A DNA stretch of 64,000 nt from Streptomyces sp. NBC_00162 (GTDB lineage Bacteria > Actinomycetota > Actinomycetes > Streptomycetales > Streptomycetaceae). The notes under the pieces were generated by a model. That model saw only the letters and a list, made by a program, of their open reading frames with translations, had not been told where the DNA came from and did no database searches. The stretch's first letter is position 1; the number at the start of each line of letters is the position of its first letter. Made by a program: the position numbers and the translations under genes. The stretch covers positions 5,766,001 through 5,830,000 of the forward strand of contig NZ_CP102509.1 in the NCBI RefSeq assembly GCF_024611995.1, read 5' to 3'. Shown piece by piece: positions 35,001 through 44,621 of the stretch.

Positions 35001-36275
35001 TCAGGCCCCCTCGGGCGTGAGCAGCGACGAGAGCGGAACCGAGGGATCCGACAGTTTCTCGCGGTCCACGGGCTCCTTTGACCTGATCAGGGCCTGGATG
35101 TGCTCGGTCACATCCCACACGTTCACGTTCATCCCGGCGAGCACCCGCCCCTCCGAGAGCCAGAAGGCGATGAACTCCCGCTTGCCCGCGTCCCCGCGGA
35201 TCAGCACCTGGTCGTAGCCGCCGGGCGGCGCGTAGCCCGAGTACTCCAGACCCACGTCGTACTGGTCGGAGAAGAAGTAGGGCACCCGGTCGTACGAGAC
35301 CTCCTGCCCCAGCATGGCCCGCGCGGCGGCCGGGCCCCCGTTGAGGGCGTTGGCCCAGTGCTCGACCCGCAGCCGGGTCCCGAGCACCGGGTGGTGCGCG
35401 GCGGCCACGTCCCCGACCGCGAAGACGTCCGGGTCGGAGGTGCGCAGGGAGGCGTCCACCGCGATCCCGCCACCGTGCTCCCGGTCGACCAGGGCCAGCC
35501 CGGAGGTCTCGGCGAGCGCGGTGCGCGGCGCGGCCCCGATCGCGGCGAGCACCGCATGCGCCGGGTGCTCCTCCCCGTCGTCCGTACGGGCGGCCAGCAC
35601 CATGCCGTCGTGGCCCACGATCTCGGTCAGCCGGGCCCCGAAGTGGAACCGCACCCCGTGATCGGCGTGCAGGTCCCCGAAGAGCCGGCCGATCTCCGGG
35701 CCGAGCACCGCGTGCAGCGGGGTGGGCTCGGGCTCGATGACCGTGACCTCCGCGCCGTACCCGCGGGCCGCCGCGGCGACCTCCAGGCCGATCCACCCGG
35801 CGCCCGCGATCAGCAGGTGGCCGTTGTCCCGGCCGAGCCCGGCCAGGACGCCCCGCAGCCGCTCGGCGTGCGCGAGGCGCCGCAGGTGGTGCACCCCGGC
35901 CAGGCCCGTGCCCGGGATGTCCAGGCGGCGCGGTTCGGCGCCGGTGGCCAGCAGCAGCTTGTCGTAGTGCAGGGCGGTGCCGTCGCCGAGGACCACCTTC
36001 TTGGCGTCCCGGTCCAGGTGGACGGCGGGCTGGCCGAGGTGCAGCTCGATGTCGGCGGCCGCGTACCAGGACGGCTCGTGGACGAAGACGCTGTCGCGGT
36101 CTTCCTTGCCCATCAGGTACCCCTTGGACAGCGGGGGCCGTTCGTAGGGATGGTCGCGCTCGTCGCCGATCAGGATCACCCGCCCAGTGAACCCCTCGGA
36201 CCTCAGCGTTTCGGCCGCCTTTGCCCCGGCAAGCCCTGCGCCGACGATGACGAATGTCCGGTGTGCGTCGACCAC
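35001..36275 (-). CDS. Ferredoxin reductase-like FAD/NAD(P) oxidoreductase
   Basis: A 424-residue flavoprotein of the ferredoxin/putidaredoxin reductase type. It shows FVIVGAGLAGAKAAETLRSE (FAD), DHPYERPPLSKGYLMG (family signature), LLIAGAGWIGLEVAAAARGY (NAD(P)H), and VFAVGDVAAAHHPVLGTRLR. The C-terminal reductase domain runs through YFFSDQYDVGLEYSGYAPPG and VLAGMNVNVWDV. It should pass electrons to a ferredoxin, for example for a P450 or oxygenase, but no partner is adjacent. I prefer the GTG at 36275 because AGGAGG lies 6 nt upstream; the ATG at 36290 is itself part of that ribosome site. Confidence 0.88.
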   Translation of the reverse strand: MVDAHRTFVIVGAGLAGAKAAETLRSEGFTGRVILIGDERDHPYERPPLSKGYLMGKEDRDSVFVHEPSWYAAADIELHLGQPAVHLDRDAKKVVLGDGTALHYDKLLLATGAEPRRLDIPGTGLAGVHHLRRLAHAERLRGVLAGLGRDNGHLLIAGAGWIGLEVAAAARGYGAEVTVIEPEPTPLHAVLGPEIGRLFGDLHADHGVRFHFGARLTEIVGHDGMVLAARTDDGEEHPAHAVLAAIGAAPRTALAETSGLALVDREHGGGIAVDASLRTSDPDVFAVGDVAAAHHPVLGTRLRVEHWANALNGGPAAARAMLGQEVSYDRVPYFFSDQYDVGLEYSGYAPPGGYDQVLIRGDAGKREFIAFWLSEGRVLAGMNVNVWDVTEHIQALIRSKEPVDREKLSDPSVPLSSLLTPEGA

Positions 36276-36368
36276 CTGATGCCTCCTCATAACCTCTCCG
36301 CCACATGCGACCACATGCGAGCGTCCCGCAATGAGCCTGCCGCGTGAAGGGGGAGTGGCCCGATCAGC

Positions 36369-37685
36369 TCACCTGTCGGCGCGTCGCGTGCGCAGGGTGA
36401 GGCGTGCGTGCAGGGAACGGGCGGCTGCGTCGGTGAGGGACGCGATCTGGTCGATGACCGCTCGTTTCCTGGCCTTGTCGTCCGGTGCCGCGTCGAAAAT
36501 GGCCCGGAACTGAGGGTCCAGACCCTCGGGGGCGCGGGCGCTGAGCGCCTCCGCGAGTTCGGCCAGGACGATGCGCTGGTCGGCGCGGATCCGCTCTTGT
36601 TCGTCGCGCTGCATGACGTACAGGTCGGCGACCGCCTTGAGGACGGCGCATTCGTTTCGCGCCTCGCGGGGGATCACCAGTTCGGCGGCGTACCGAGTGA
36701 GGCGGCCGGAGCCGTACGCCTCGCGGGTGGCGCCCTCGGCGGCCAGGCAGAAGCGGCCGATGAGCTGGCTGGTCGCGTCCTTCAGGCGGGCCTGGGCCAC
36801 GGCCGAGCCGTCGTACCCGTGCGGCCACCACTCCTGCTCCATCAGCCGGTCGAGGGCGGCCCGCAGCTCCTCCGGCTCGGTGTCGGCGGGCACGTAGCGG
36901 CCGATGGCGACCCGCCAGATCGCGGTGCGCTCGGGTTCGGCGAAGAGGAGATTGGGGTCGAGGTGGCCGGCGTGCAGCCCGTCCTCGAAGTCGTGGACGG
37001 AGTACGCGACGTCGTCCGCCCAGTCCATGACCTGGGCCTCGAAGCACTTGCGGTCCGCGGGCGCGCCGAGGCGCAGCCACTCGAAGACCGGCAGGTCGTC
37101 CTCGTAGGCCCCGAACTTCACCGAGCCGGGGTCGGTCGGGTGGTCCCCGCGGGCCCACGGGTACTTGGTGGCGGCGTCCAGGCAGGCCCGGGTGAGGTTG
37201 AGGCCGACGCTGACGAGTTCGCCGCTCGCCGGATCGGGCACGAACCGCTTGGGTTCCAGACGGGTCAGCAGGCGCAGCGACTGGGCGTTGCCCTCGAATC
37301 CGCCGCAGTCCTTGGCGAACTCGTTCAGCGCCTCCTCGCCGTTGTGGCCGAAAGGCGGGTGTCCCATGTCGTGGGAGAGGCAGGCGGCCTCGACGAGGTC
37401 GGGGTCGCAGCCGAGCGCGGCGCCCAGCTCCCGGCCGACCTGGGCGCACTCCAGGGAGTGCGTCAGGCGGGTACGGGGGCTGGCGTCCCAGTCGTAGGAG
37501 CGGGTGCCGGGGGTGACCACCTGCGTCTTTCCGGCGAGGCGGCGCAGGGCGGCGGAGTGCAGCACGCGGGCGCGGTCGCGCTGGAAGGCGGTCCGCCCGG
37601 GCCGCTTGTCCGGCTCGGCGGCCCAGCGCTCGGTGGCGGTGGAGTCGTACAGGTCGTCTGCCAGGGCGTGCGCGGTGCCTTCCAT
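36369..37685 (-). CDS. dgt: Deoxyguanosinetriphosphate triphosphohydrolase-like protein
   Basis: A 438-residue HD-domain phosphohydrolase. The metal ligands are in [20 protein letters not shown], the HD pair in [20 protein letters not shown], and the distal Asp in [17 protein letters not shown]. The family converts dNTPs to deoxynucleosides plus triphosphate and controls dNTP pools. The length matches the actinobacterial type that is annotated as dGTPase-like. It precedes dnaG on the same strand with one gene between. Product specificity is not shown by sequence. Confidence 0.92.
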   Translation of the reverse strand: MEGTAHALADDLYDSTATERWAAEPDKRPGRTAFQRDRARVLHSAALRRLAGKTQVVTPGTRSYDWDASPRTRLTHSLECAQVGRELGAALGCDPDLVEAACLSHDMGHPPFGHNGEEALNEFAKDCGGFEGNAQSLRLLTRLEPKRFVPDPASGELVSVGLNLTRACLDAATKYPWARGDHPTDPGSVKFGAYEDDLPVFEWLRLGAPADRKCFEAQVMDWADDVAYSVHDFEDGLHAGHLDPNLLFAEPERTAIWRVAIGRYVPADTEPEELRAALDRLMEQEWWPHGYDGSAVAQARLKDATSQLIGRFCLAAEGATREAYGSGRLTRYAAELVIPREARNECAVLKAVADLYVMQRDEQERIRADQRIVLAELAEALSARAPEGLDPQFRAIFDAAPDDKARKRAVIDQIASLTDAAARSLHARLTLRTRRADR

Positions 37686-37721
37686 GAAGAGACGGTAACC
37701 GGAACCTCTGACAAACCGGGA

Positions 37722-38456
37722 TCAGGCGGAGAGGAGTTCCGGCCGTTCGGCGCTGAGGGGCAGGGCGCGCGCCCGGTCGTAGCGGTGGAGCAGGAGGCGG
37801 GCCAGGGCGGGGTGGTCGCCCAGGGGCGCGGCGGCGAGGGCGGGCGCGGCCGCGGCGGCCTGGGTGGCGAACCGGCCGGGCGCGGCGAAGTACGAGGCCA
37901 CGGCCGGCCGGTGGTGACCGCGGGCGGCCAGGGCGCGGACGGCCTCGGGGACGGTGGGGGAGGCGGCGGAGGCGTAGGCGGGGACCACCGGGACGCCGCC
38001 GAGGCGCTCGGTGAGCAGGGCGGCGGTGTGGCGGGTGTCGGCGGCGGACTCGGGATCGCGGGAACCGGCGGCGGCGAGCACGACGGCCGTACTCGCGTGG
38101 TGGGCGGAGCCCCAGCCGGCCTCCAGGAGGCGTTCGTACAGGGCCTCGACGAGCAGCGGGTGCGGGCCGAGCGGCGCGGCGACGGCGACCCGCAGGTGCG
38201 GGGCGGCGGCGGCCGCCGCGGGGAGATCACGTTTGACGTGGTGCCCGCGGCCGAGGAGCAGCGGGACGAGGACCGCCTCGCCGTGCAGCTCGCGCAGGGT
38301 GTCGCCGAGCAGCGGCCGGTTCAGCTCGATGTGCCCGAGCCGGACGTCGAGCCGCGGGCGGAGCTCGCGGACCTGTTCGAGGAGGGCGAGGGCGGTATGG
38401 AGGGCGCGCGGGTCGCGACTGCCGTGGGCCACGGCGACGAGGGTGGGCTGCTGCAT
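37722..38456 (-). CDS. Sirohydrochlorin chelatase-like protein (CbiX/SirB family)
   Basis: A 244-residue, two-domain CbiX-type chelatase. The metal-site His segments are LVAVAHGSRDPRALHTALAL and VPLLLGRGHHVKRDLP in the first half; the second half repeats the fold (VVLAAAGSRDPESAADT). The family inserts Fe or Co into sirohydrochlorin; iron for siroheme is likely given NirB in the same window. I start at the ATG 38456. However, a frame with strong third-position GC bias opens at an ATG at 38599 (MTEPVHPPDTLPLPFGSAAE) and runs into this gene one frame off. Relatives, as I remember them, have such an N-terminal segment, so a single-base frameshift may have split the gene. Confidence 0.82.
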   Translation of the reverse strand: MQQPTLVAVAHGSRDPRALHTALALLEQVRELRPRLDVRLGHIELNRPLLGDTLRELHGEAVLVPLLLGRGHHVKRDLPAAAAAAPHLRVAVAAPLGPHPLLVEALYERLLEAGWGSAHHASTAVVLAAAGSRDPESAADTRHTAALLTERLGGVPVVPAYASAASPTVPEAVRALAARGHHRPAVASYFAAPGRFATQAAAAAPALAAAPLGDHPALARLLLHRYDRARALPLSAERPELLSA

Positions 38457-38675
38457 GGGTGGGCTCCGTGGGGCCGGGCGCGCGGCGGGCGCACTCCGCT
38501 GAGCTGCGTGCCGAGTTGGGCGGTGATCCGGGACAGCAGTTCGGCGGCGCTGCCGAAGGGGAGGGGCAGGGTGTCGGGAGGGTGCACCGGCTCCGTCATG
38601 AATCGATCCTGCGCGCCGGAGGTTGCCGGTGCGTTGCGCGGGGATGACGGGTGTTTTCCGGGTGCTCACCCGCCC

Positions 38676-38754
38676 GCTCGGTCATCCGTGCGAGTGAATG
38701 GAGGGGAGGAGGGAACTGGGGGCCGGGGCCCGCTCGTCAATCCGTGCGAACGAG
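38676..38754 (+). repeat. Imperfect direct repeat upstream of the sanA-like gene
   Basis: CGCTCGGTCATCCGTGCGAG (from 38675) and CGCTCGTCAATCCGTGCGAA (from 38731) repeat a sequence of about 24 bp, start to start 56 bp. Each copy also has internal dyad symmetry (CTCG..CGAG). They lie 30-110 bp before the ATG at 38785, a likely place for regulator sites. A GGAAC at 38712 was considered as an ECF -35 but has poor spacing. Confidence 0.4.
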
Positions 38755-38784
38755 GTGTGAAGCGTGGGGTGCAAGGGGGCGGTC

Positions 38785-39540
38785 ATGAGGATGGACAGCT
38801 GGGCTCGGTCGGCGGCTCGGTCGGCGGCTCGGTCGGCGTCACGGACGGTGGCGCGGGCGGTGGCGGGCCGGCGGCCGAGGCTGCCGCGGGGCGTGCGGGC
38901 GCGGCGGCGGGTCGTGCAGGTGGTGATGGCGGGCTGCGCGCTGGCGCTGCTGCCCGCGGCGTGGACGCACGCGGCGGCCGCGGACCGGCTGCGGACCACG
39001 GCCGACGCGCCCTCCGCCGAGGTGGCCGTGGTGTTCGGGGCGGGTCTGTGGAACGGGCAGCCGACGCCCTATCTGGCCAACCGGCTCGATGCCGCCGCCG
39101 AGCTGTACCGCGCGGGCAAGGTCAAGGTCGTGCTGGTCACCGGGGACAACAGCCGCACGGAGTACGACGAGCCCGACGCGATGCGCAGGTATCTGACCGG
39201 GCAGGGGGTGCCGGACGGACGGATCGTCAGCGACTTCGCGGGCTTCGACACATGGGACTCGTGCGTCCGGGCCAAGGAGATATTCGGGGTCGACCGGGCC
39301 GTGCTGATCAGCCAGGGCTTCCACATACGCAGGGCCGTCGCCCTGTGCCAGGCGGCGGGCTTGGACTCGTACGGGGTCGGGGTGGCCGACGAGCACGACG
39401 CCACTTGGTACTACGGCGGGACCCGCGAGGTCTTCGCGGCCGGCAAGGCGGCGCTGGACGCGGCCTTCAAGCCGGATCCGCACTTCCTGGGACCCAAGGA
39501 GCAAGGGGTGTTGCGGGCCCTGGGGGCTCTGGCAGACTGA
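38785..39540 (+). CDS. SanA/YdcF-like (DUF218) envelope protein
   Basis: A 251-residue membrane-anchored protein. A long Arg/Ser/Ala-rich N-terminus precedes one helix (VVQVVMAGCALALLPAAW). The DUF218 domain follows: VAVVFGAGLWNGQPTPYLAN, RAGKVKVVLVTGDNS, DTWDSCVRAKEIFGV and VLISQGFHIRRAVALC. The E. coli relative SanA affects vancomycin exclusion and envelope permeability; the biochemical activity of the family is unclear. I chose the ATG at 38785 with GGGGG about 6 nt upstream. The start of the protein contains three exact 12-bp repeats giving ARSA repeats. Confidence 0.82.
   Translation: MRMDSWARSAARSAARSASRTVARAVAGRRPRLPRGVRARRRVVQVVMAGCALALLPAAWTHAAAADRLRTTADAPSAEVAVVFGAGLWNGQPTPYLANRLDAAAELYRAGKVKVVLVTGDNSRTEYDEPDAMRRYLTGQGVPDGRIVSDFAGFDTWDSCVRAKEIFGVDRAVLISQGFHIRRAVALCQAAGLDSYGVGVADEHDATWYYGGTREVFAAGKAALDAAFKPDPHFLGPKEQGVLRALGALAD
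38802..38837 (+). repeat. Three exact 12-bp tandem repeats inside the sanA-like gene
   Basis: GGCTCGGTCGGC occurs three times without change (38802-38813, 38814-38825, 38826-38837), encoding an (A)RSA-type N-terminal repeat. Twelve is a multiple of three, so copy-number changes keep the frame. Confidence 0.85.
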
Positions 39541-39603
39541 CGAGGCATCGGCTATGCCGATTAGTCATATCCTGGTCGGTCTGTTCGAGCATCAGAGGTG
39601 TGA

Positions 39604-40377
<774 letters not shown>

Positions 40378-40462
40378 TCCTCGCGGAGGTGTGCGTGCCA
40401 CCGCCGGTGATCCGGGCCTCACAGGAGCGGGCGGGCGGCGCTGAGGGGGAGCAGGCCGGCTT

Positions 40463-40489
40463 GTAACGCGAGGCGGCGGCCCGCGTAAC
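40463..40489 (+). promoter_or_regulatory. Two GlnR a-site-like GTAAC motifs upstream of nasA
   Basis: GTAAC at 40463-40467 and at 40485-40489 are exactly 22 bp apart, the spacing between successive a-sites in the GlnR consensus. The expected b-sites (CGGCG and GTCGC) match poorly. The ATG of nasA is 24 bp beyond. GlnR activates nasA in S. coelicolor (known); this site is a candidate. Confidence 0.5.
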
Positions 40490-40512
40490 ACCGCCGTCGC
40501 ACGCTGGACCGC

Positions 40513-42591
40513 ATGCACACCCCGGAAGCAGCCGCCACCGCCACGCACTGTCCGTACTGCGCGTTGCAGTGCGGGATGAACCTCCGCCCTGAACCGGGCG
40601 GCGAAGGCGTCGCGGTGGAGGAGCGGGCGGACTTCCCCGTCAACCGGGGCGCGCTGTGCGGCAAGGGCCGTACCGCCCCCGCCGTGCTCTCCTCCCGGGT
40701 ACGCCTGACCGGACCGCTCGTCCGCACCCACGCAGGGCGGCTCGAACCGGCCACCTGGGAGGAGGCCCTCGACACCGTCGCCGAGGGCCTCGCCCGCACG
40801 GGCCGCGCGTACGGGCCAGACGCGGTCGGCGTCTTCGGCGGCGGCGGGCTCACCAACGAGAAGGCGTACGCGCTCGGCAAGTTCGCCCGGGTGGCCCTGC
40901 GCACCTCGCAGATCGACTACAACGGCCGCTTCTGCATGTCCTCGGCCGCCGCCGCGCACCAGCGGGCCTTCGGGCTCGACCGGGGCCTGCCCTTCCCGCT
41001 GGAGGACATCCCCCGCACCGGCTGCGTGATCCTCGTCGGCTCGAACCTCGCCGAGACCATGCCGCCGGCCCTGCGCTACCTCACCGAGCTGAAGGAGAAC
41101 GGCGGCACCCTGATCGTCATCGACCCCCGCCGCACCCGCACCGCCGAACAGGCCGACCTGCACCTCGCCCCACGGCCCGGCACCGACCTCGCGCTCGCCC
41201 TCGGCATGATGCACCTCGTGGTGGCGGAGGGGCACACGGACGAGGAGTTCATCGCGGACCGCACCACCGGCTGGGAGGCGGCGCGGGCCGCCGCCATGGC
41301 CCACTGGCCCGAGCTGGTGGAACGCATCACAGGCGTCCCCGTCCCCAGGCTCCGCGAGGCGGTCGAGATGTTCTGCGCGCCGTCCTCCGCGATGGTCCTC
41401 ACCGCCCGCGGCCCGGAGCAGCAGTCCAAGGGCACCGACACCGTCGGAGCCTGGATCAACCTGTGCCTGGCCACCGGCCGGGCCGGCCGCTCGCTCTCCG
41501 GCTACGGCTGCCTCACCGGCCAGGGCAACGGCCAGGGCGGCCGCGAGCACGGCCAGAAGGCCGACCAGCTCCCCGGCTACCGCAAACTGACCGACCCGGC
41601 TGCCCGGGCGCACGTGGCAGGGGTCTGGGGCGTCGACCCCGACGCCCTCCCCGGCCCCGGCCGCAGCGCGTACGAACTCCTCGACGCCCTCGGTACGGAC
41701 GTCCGCGCCCTCCTCCTCATGGGCTCCAACCCGGTGGTCTCGGCCCCCCGCGCCTCCCACATCGAGGACCGCATCCGCTCCCTGGACTTCCTCGCGGTGG
41801 CCGACGTGGTCCTCTCCGAGACCGCCGCCCTCGCGGACGTGGTCCTTCCGGTCACCCAGTGGGCGGAGGAGACCGGCACCACCACGAACCTCGAGGGCCG
41901 CGTCCTGCTCCGCCGCCGCGCCCTGACCCCGCCGCCCGGAGTCCGCACCGACCTGGAGGTCCTGCACGGCCTCGCCGCCCGCCTCGGCATCGAGAAGGGC
42001 TTCCCCACCGCCCCTGAGGAGGTCTTCGACGAACTGCGCCGCGCCTCCGCCGGCGGCCCGGCCGACTACTCGGGCATCAGCTACGACCGCATCGAGGCCG
42101 AACAGGGCGTCTTCTGGCCCTGCCCGGACGGCTCTTCGGGCACGCCCCGGCTCTTCCTGGACGGCTTCGCCACCGACGACGGCCGGGCCCGCTTCGTCCC
42201 CGTCACCCACCGGGACGCCGCCGAGGTCCCGGACGCCGACTACCCGCTGTTCCTCACCACCGGCCGCGTGGTCGCCCAGTACCAGTCCGGCGCCCAGACC
42301 CGCCGCGTCGCCGAGCTCAACGCGGCCGCCCCCGGCCCCTTCGTGGAACTCCACCCCCGCCTCGCCGCCCGCCTCGGTGCCGTCGACGGCAGCCCGCTGG
42401 CGGTGATCTCCCGCCGCGGCCGGGCCGTGGCCCCGGCCCGCATCACGGACACCATCCGCGCGGACACCGTCTTCATGCCCTTCCACTGGCCGGGCGAGGG
42501 CCGCGCCAACACCCTGACCAACCCCGCGCTGGACCCGGTCTCCCGCATGCCGGAGTTCAAGGTCTGCGCGGTCCGCGTCGAGCCGGCCTGA
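40513..42591 (+). CDS. nasA: Assimilatory nitrate reductase catalytic subunit (molybdopterin oxidoreductase)
   Basis: A 692-residue cytoplasmic molybdenum enzyme that reduces nitrate to nitrite. The N-terminal [4Fe-4S] ligands are HCPYCALQCGMNL and GALCGKGRTAP. Further Mo-bisPGD features are GGGGLTNEKAYALGKFARVA, the NGRFCMSSAAAAHQ segment with the likely Mo-ligand Cys, TARGPEQQSKGTDTV, and CLTGQGNGQGGREHGQKADQ. The C-terminal molydopterin dinucleotide-binding domain includes LTTGRVVAQYQSGAQTRR. It lacks the BFD/NirB-type extension seen in some NasA proteins, so it needs a separate electron donor. No leader peptide is present, so it is not an exported enzyme. The ATG has no clear ribosome site. 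GTAAC motifs lie just upstream. Confidence 0.9.
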   Translation: MHTPEAAATATHCPYCALQCGMNLRPEPGGEGVAVEERADFPVNRGALCGKGRTAPAVLSSRVRLTGPLVRTHAGRLEPATWEEALDTVAEGLARTGRAYGPDAVGVFGGGGLTNEKAYALGKFARVALRTSQIDYNGRFCMSSAAAAHQRAFGLDRGLPFPLEDIPRTGCVILVGSNLAETMPPALRYLTELKENGGTLIVIDPRRTRTAEQADLHLAPRPGTDLALALGMMHLVVAEGHTDEEFIADRTTGWEAARAAAMAHWPELVERITGVPVPRLREAVEMFCAPSSAMVLTARGPEQQSKGTDTVGAWINLCLATGRAGRSLSGYGCLTGQGNGQGGREHGQKADQLPGYRKLTDPAARAHVAGVWGVDPDALPGPGRSAYELLDALGTDVRALLLMGSNPVVSAPRASHIEDRIRSLDFLAVADVVLSETAALADVVLPVTQWAEETGTTTNLEGRVLLRRRALTPPPGVRTDLEVLHGLAARLGIEKGFPTAPEEVFDELRRASAGGPADYSGISYDRIEAEQGVFWPCPDGSSGTPRLFLDGFATDDGRARFVPVTHRDAAEVPDADYPLFLTTGRVVAQYQSGAQTRRVAELNAAAPGPFVELHPRLAARLGAVDGSPLAVISRRGRAVAPARITDTIRADTVFMPFHWPGEGRANTLTNPALDPVSRMPEFKVCAVRVEPA

Positions 42592-42612
42592 CCGGCAGGA
42601 CGCCCCGCGCCC

Positions 42613-43179
42613 TCAGGACGCGAGCCGGGTCACTTTCGTCACCTTGCACGTGACCTGTCCCCGGATCTGCTCGAGGGCACCGGCGGTCGTCTCCGCCCGC
42701 TGCCCCGGGGCCAGGTTGTTGCTGAGGGCCGCACCCTCGGCGAGCCGCACGCCCGAGGGGCCCACGAACTCGACGCCGACGATGTACGTACTGGTCTCAC
42801 CGCTGCGATTCGTGATCATCAGCTTGGCCGACGGCCAGTGCGTGGCCGGGTCCACCTGGCACGAGGTGATCCGCACGTCGCCGACGGGTCCAGGATTCGC
42901 GGCCGGTGACGCCTGCGAAGCCGGCGCCCGGGGCGGGGACGTCCCGACGGCGGGTGTCGCCGCCGGCGCGCTCTCCTCGTCCTTCGTGCCGCCGCCGTCC
43001 GGGCCGATGGTGGCCAGCAGACCGGCGAGGCCCACCAGCATCAGCACGCCGAGGAGGCCGAGGCCGACGCCCAGGGCGACCCGCCTCCTGGCGGCGCGCG
43101 GCGGCGGAGGCGTGAGCGGTCCGGGCGGAGGGCGGCTGTCCCGGGGGTGCCAGCCGGGGGGCGGATTCGGGTTCGACAC
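42613..43179 (-). CDS. Membrane-anchored hypothetical protein with FxLYD-like domain
   Basis: A 188-residue protein. A Pro-rich cytoplasmic N-terminus is followed by one helix (VALGVGLGLLGVLMLVGLAG), an Ala/Pro/Ser linker and an extracytoplasmic beta domain (VRITSCQVDPATHWPSAKLM, then SGETSTYIVGVEFVGPSG and LAPGQRAETTAGAL). The pattern is that of small immunoglobulin-like FxLYD domains found in many Streptomyces surface proteins. The GTG start has GGGGG upstream. It is divergent from hrdA, with 286 bp between. Function unknown. Confidence 0.78.
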   Translation of the reverse strand: MSNPNPPPGWHPRDSRPPPGPLTPPPPRAARRRVALGVGLGLLGVLMLVGLAGLLATIGPDGGGTKDEESAPAATPAVGTSPPRAPASQASPAANPGPVGDVRITSCQVDPATHWPSAKLMITNRSGETSTYIVGVEFVGPSGVRLAEGAALSNNLAPGQRAETTAGALEQIRGQVTCKVTKVTRLAS

Positions 43180-43465
43180 GGGACACCCCCGGGGTTCGGG
43201 CCGGTGGCCTGCCTGCGGCTTCGACGTCTGCCGTGCTGTTCAGCATCGCACCGGTCCGGCGCGGCCACCTGTCGGCGAAGGCCCGGCCGGGCGCCGCGGC
43301 CGGATCGGACATGGGTGCGGCCCGCTTCGGGGCCGCCCTCGGGGGGTAACCATCCGGTCACGCACCGGACGCAGAAAGTGCTCGCACGCCCCTCGTGGCA
43401 GCGATGTGTCGTACCCCACACTGAGTTGCGGTGCCTGAGTCCTCGGACCCCTGGAGGTCGCCCCC

Positions 43466-44542
43466 GTGCAGACCCAGACGCAGCCCCCGACCGCCACCCT
43501 GACCGTGACCGATCAGCCCGAGCGCGAGGCCGAGGCCATGGACGACGAGCCAGAGCCCCTCGACCTGGCCGAACAGGTCGAGCAGGTGCCGGCACAGCGC
43601 AAGCGCGTGGACAGCGGGGGCGGAGCGGCGAGTCCGTCCGCCGACCTGTTCCGGCAGTACCTGCGCGAGATAGGCAGGATCCCGCTGCTCACCGCCGCCG
43701 AGGAGGTCGACCTCGCGCGGCGCGTCGAAGCCGGCCTGTTCGCCGAGGAGAAACTCGCCGGCACCCCGGACCTCGACTCCCAGCTCGCCTTCGACCTCGA
43801 CAAACTCGTCGTCATGGGGCGCATGGCCAAACGCCGGCTCATCGAGTCGAACCTCCGCCTCGTGGTCTCCGTCGCGAAGCGGTACGTGGGCCGCGGGCTC
43901 ACCATGCTCGACCTCGTGCAAGAAGGGAACCTCGGGCTCATACGGGCCGTTGAGAAGTTCGACTACGCCCGCGGGTTCAAGTTCTCCACCTACGCCACCT
44001 GGTGGATCCGGCAGGCGATGTCCCGGGCCCTCGCCGACCAGGCCCGGACCATCCGCGTGCCCGTCCACGTCGTGGAGCTGATCAACCGCGTCGTGCGCGT
44101 ACAGCGCCGCATGCTCCAGGAGCGCGGGTACGAGCCCACCGCCGAAGAGGTCGCCGCCCACCTGGAACTGACCCCCGAGCGGGTCCTCGAGGTGCTCCGC
44201 CTCGCGCAGGAGCCGGTCTCCCTGCACGCCCCGGTCGGAGAAGAGGACGACGTCGCGCTCGGCGACCTCATCGAGGACGGCGACGCCGCCTCTCCCGTGG
44301 AGTCCGCCGCGTTCTTCCTGCTGCGCGAGCACCTGGAGGCCGTGCTGTCGACCCTCGGCGAGCGCGAGCGCAAGGTCGTCCAGCTGCGGTACGGGCTCGA
44401 CGACGGGCGCCCGCGCACCCTGGAGGAGATCGGCCGGATCTTCGGCGTGACGCGCGAGCGGATCCGCCAGATCGAGTCCAAGACCCTCAACAAGCTGCGC
44501 GACCACGCCTTCGCCGACCAGCTGAGGGGCTATCTGGACTGA
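43466..44542 (+). CDS. hrdA: Principal-like RNA polymerase sigma factor (HrdA type)
   Basis: A 358-residue sigma-70 family group 1/2 factor. After a short acidic N-terminus, region 1.2 reads [20 protein letters not shown]. Region 2 includes [20 protein letters not shown] and [20 protein letters not shown]. Region 3 includes [20 protein letters not shown], and region 4.2 is [20 protein letters not shown]. The missing long N-terminal region 1.1 separates it from the essential HrdB. I assign HrdA from length and from its place near dnaG, as in S. coelicolor; HrdC or HrdD cannot be wholly excluded. The GTG start has GGAGG 8 nt upstream. Confidence 0.85.
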   Translation: MQTQTQPPTATLTVTDQPEREAEAMDDEPEPLDLAEQVEQVPAQRKRVDSGGGAASPSADLFRQYLREIGRIPLLTAAEEVDLARRVEAGLFAEEKLAGTPDLDSQLAFDLDKLVVMGRMAKRRLIESNLRLVVSVAKRYVGRGLTMLDLVQEGNLGLIRAVEKFDYARGFKFSTYATWWIRQAMSRALADQARTIRVPVHVVELINRVVRVQRRMLQERGYEPTAEEVAAHLELTPERVLEVLRLAQEPVSLHAPVGEEDDVALGDLIEDGDAASPVESAAFFLLREHLEAVLSTLGERERKVVQLRYGLDDGRPRTLEEIGRIFGVTRERIRQIESKTLNKLRDHAFADQLRGYLD

Positions 44543-44557
44543 GGCGGGACACCGGAA

Positions 44558-44581
44558 GGGGGCGCCCCGAAGGACGCCCCC
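44558..44581. terminator. Hairpin between hrdA and the convergent ABC exporter
   Basis: GGGGGCG (44558-44564) and CGCCCCC (44575-44581) form a 7-bp G/C stem with a 10-nt loop that can pair two further bases. It lies 16 bp after the hrdA stop. Confidence 0.5.
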
Positions 44582-44621
44582 ACCCCACCGTTCGACCGCG
44601 GTCGGCCAGTCGGCCGCTCGA

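Noticed and set aside
38712..38738. ECF (sigma-E type) promoter GGAAC...CGTC before the sanA-like gene
   Set aside because: The spacing is 18 bp or more rather than 16-17, and the -10 match is short.
37722..38784. Cobalamin riboswitch upstream of the CbiX-type gene
   Set aside because: No B12-box or matching stem pattern was seen; the chelatase is better explained as siroheme-related because of nirB.
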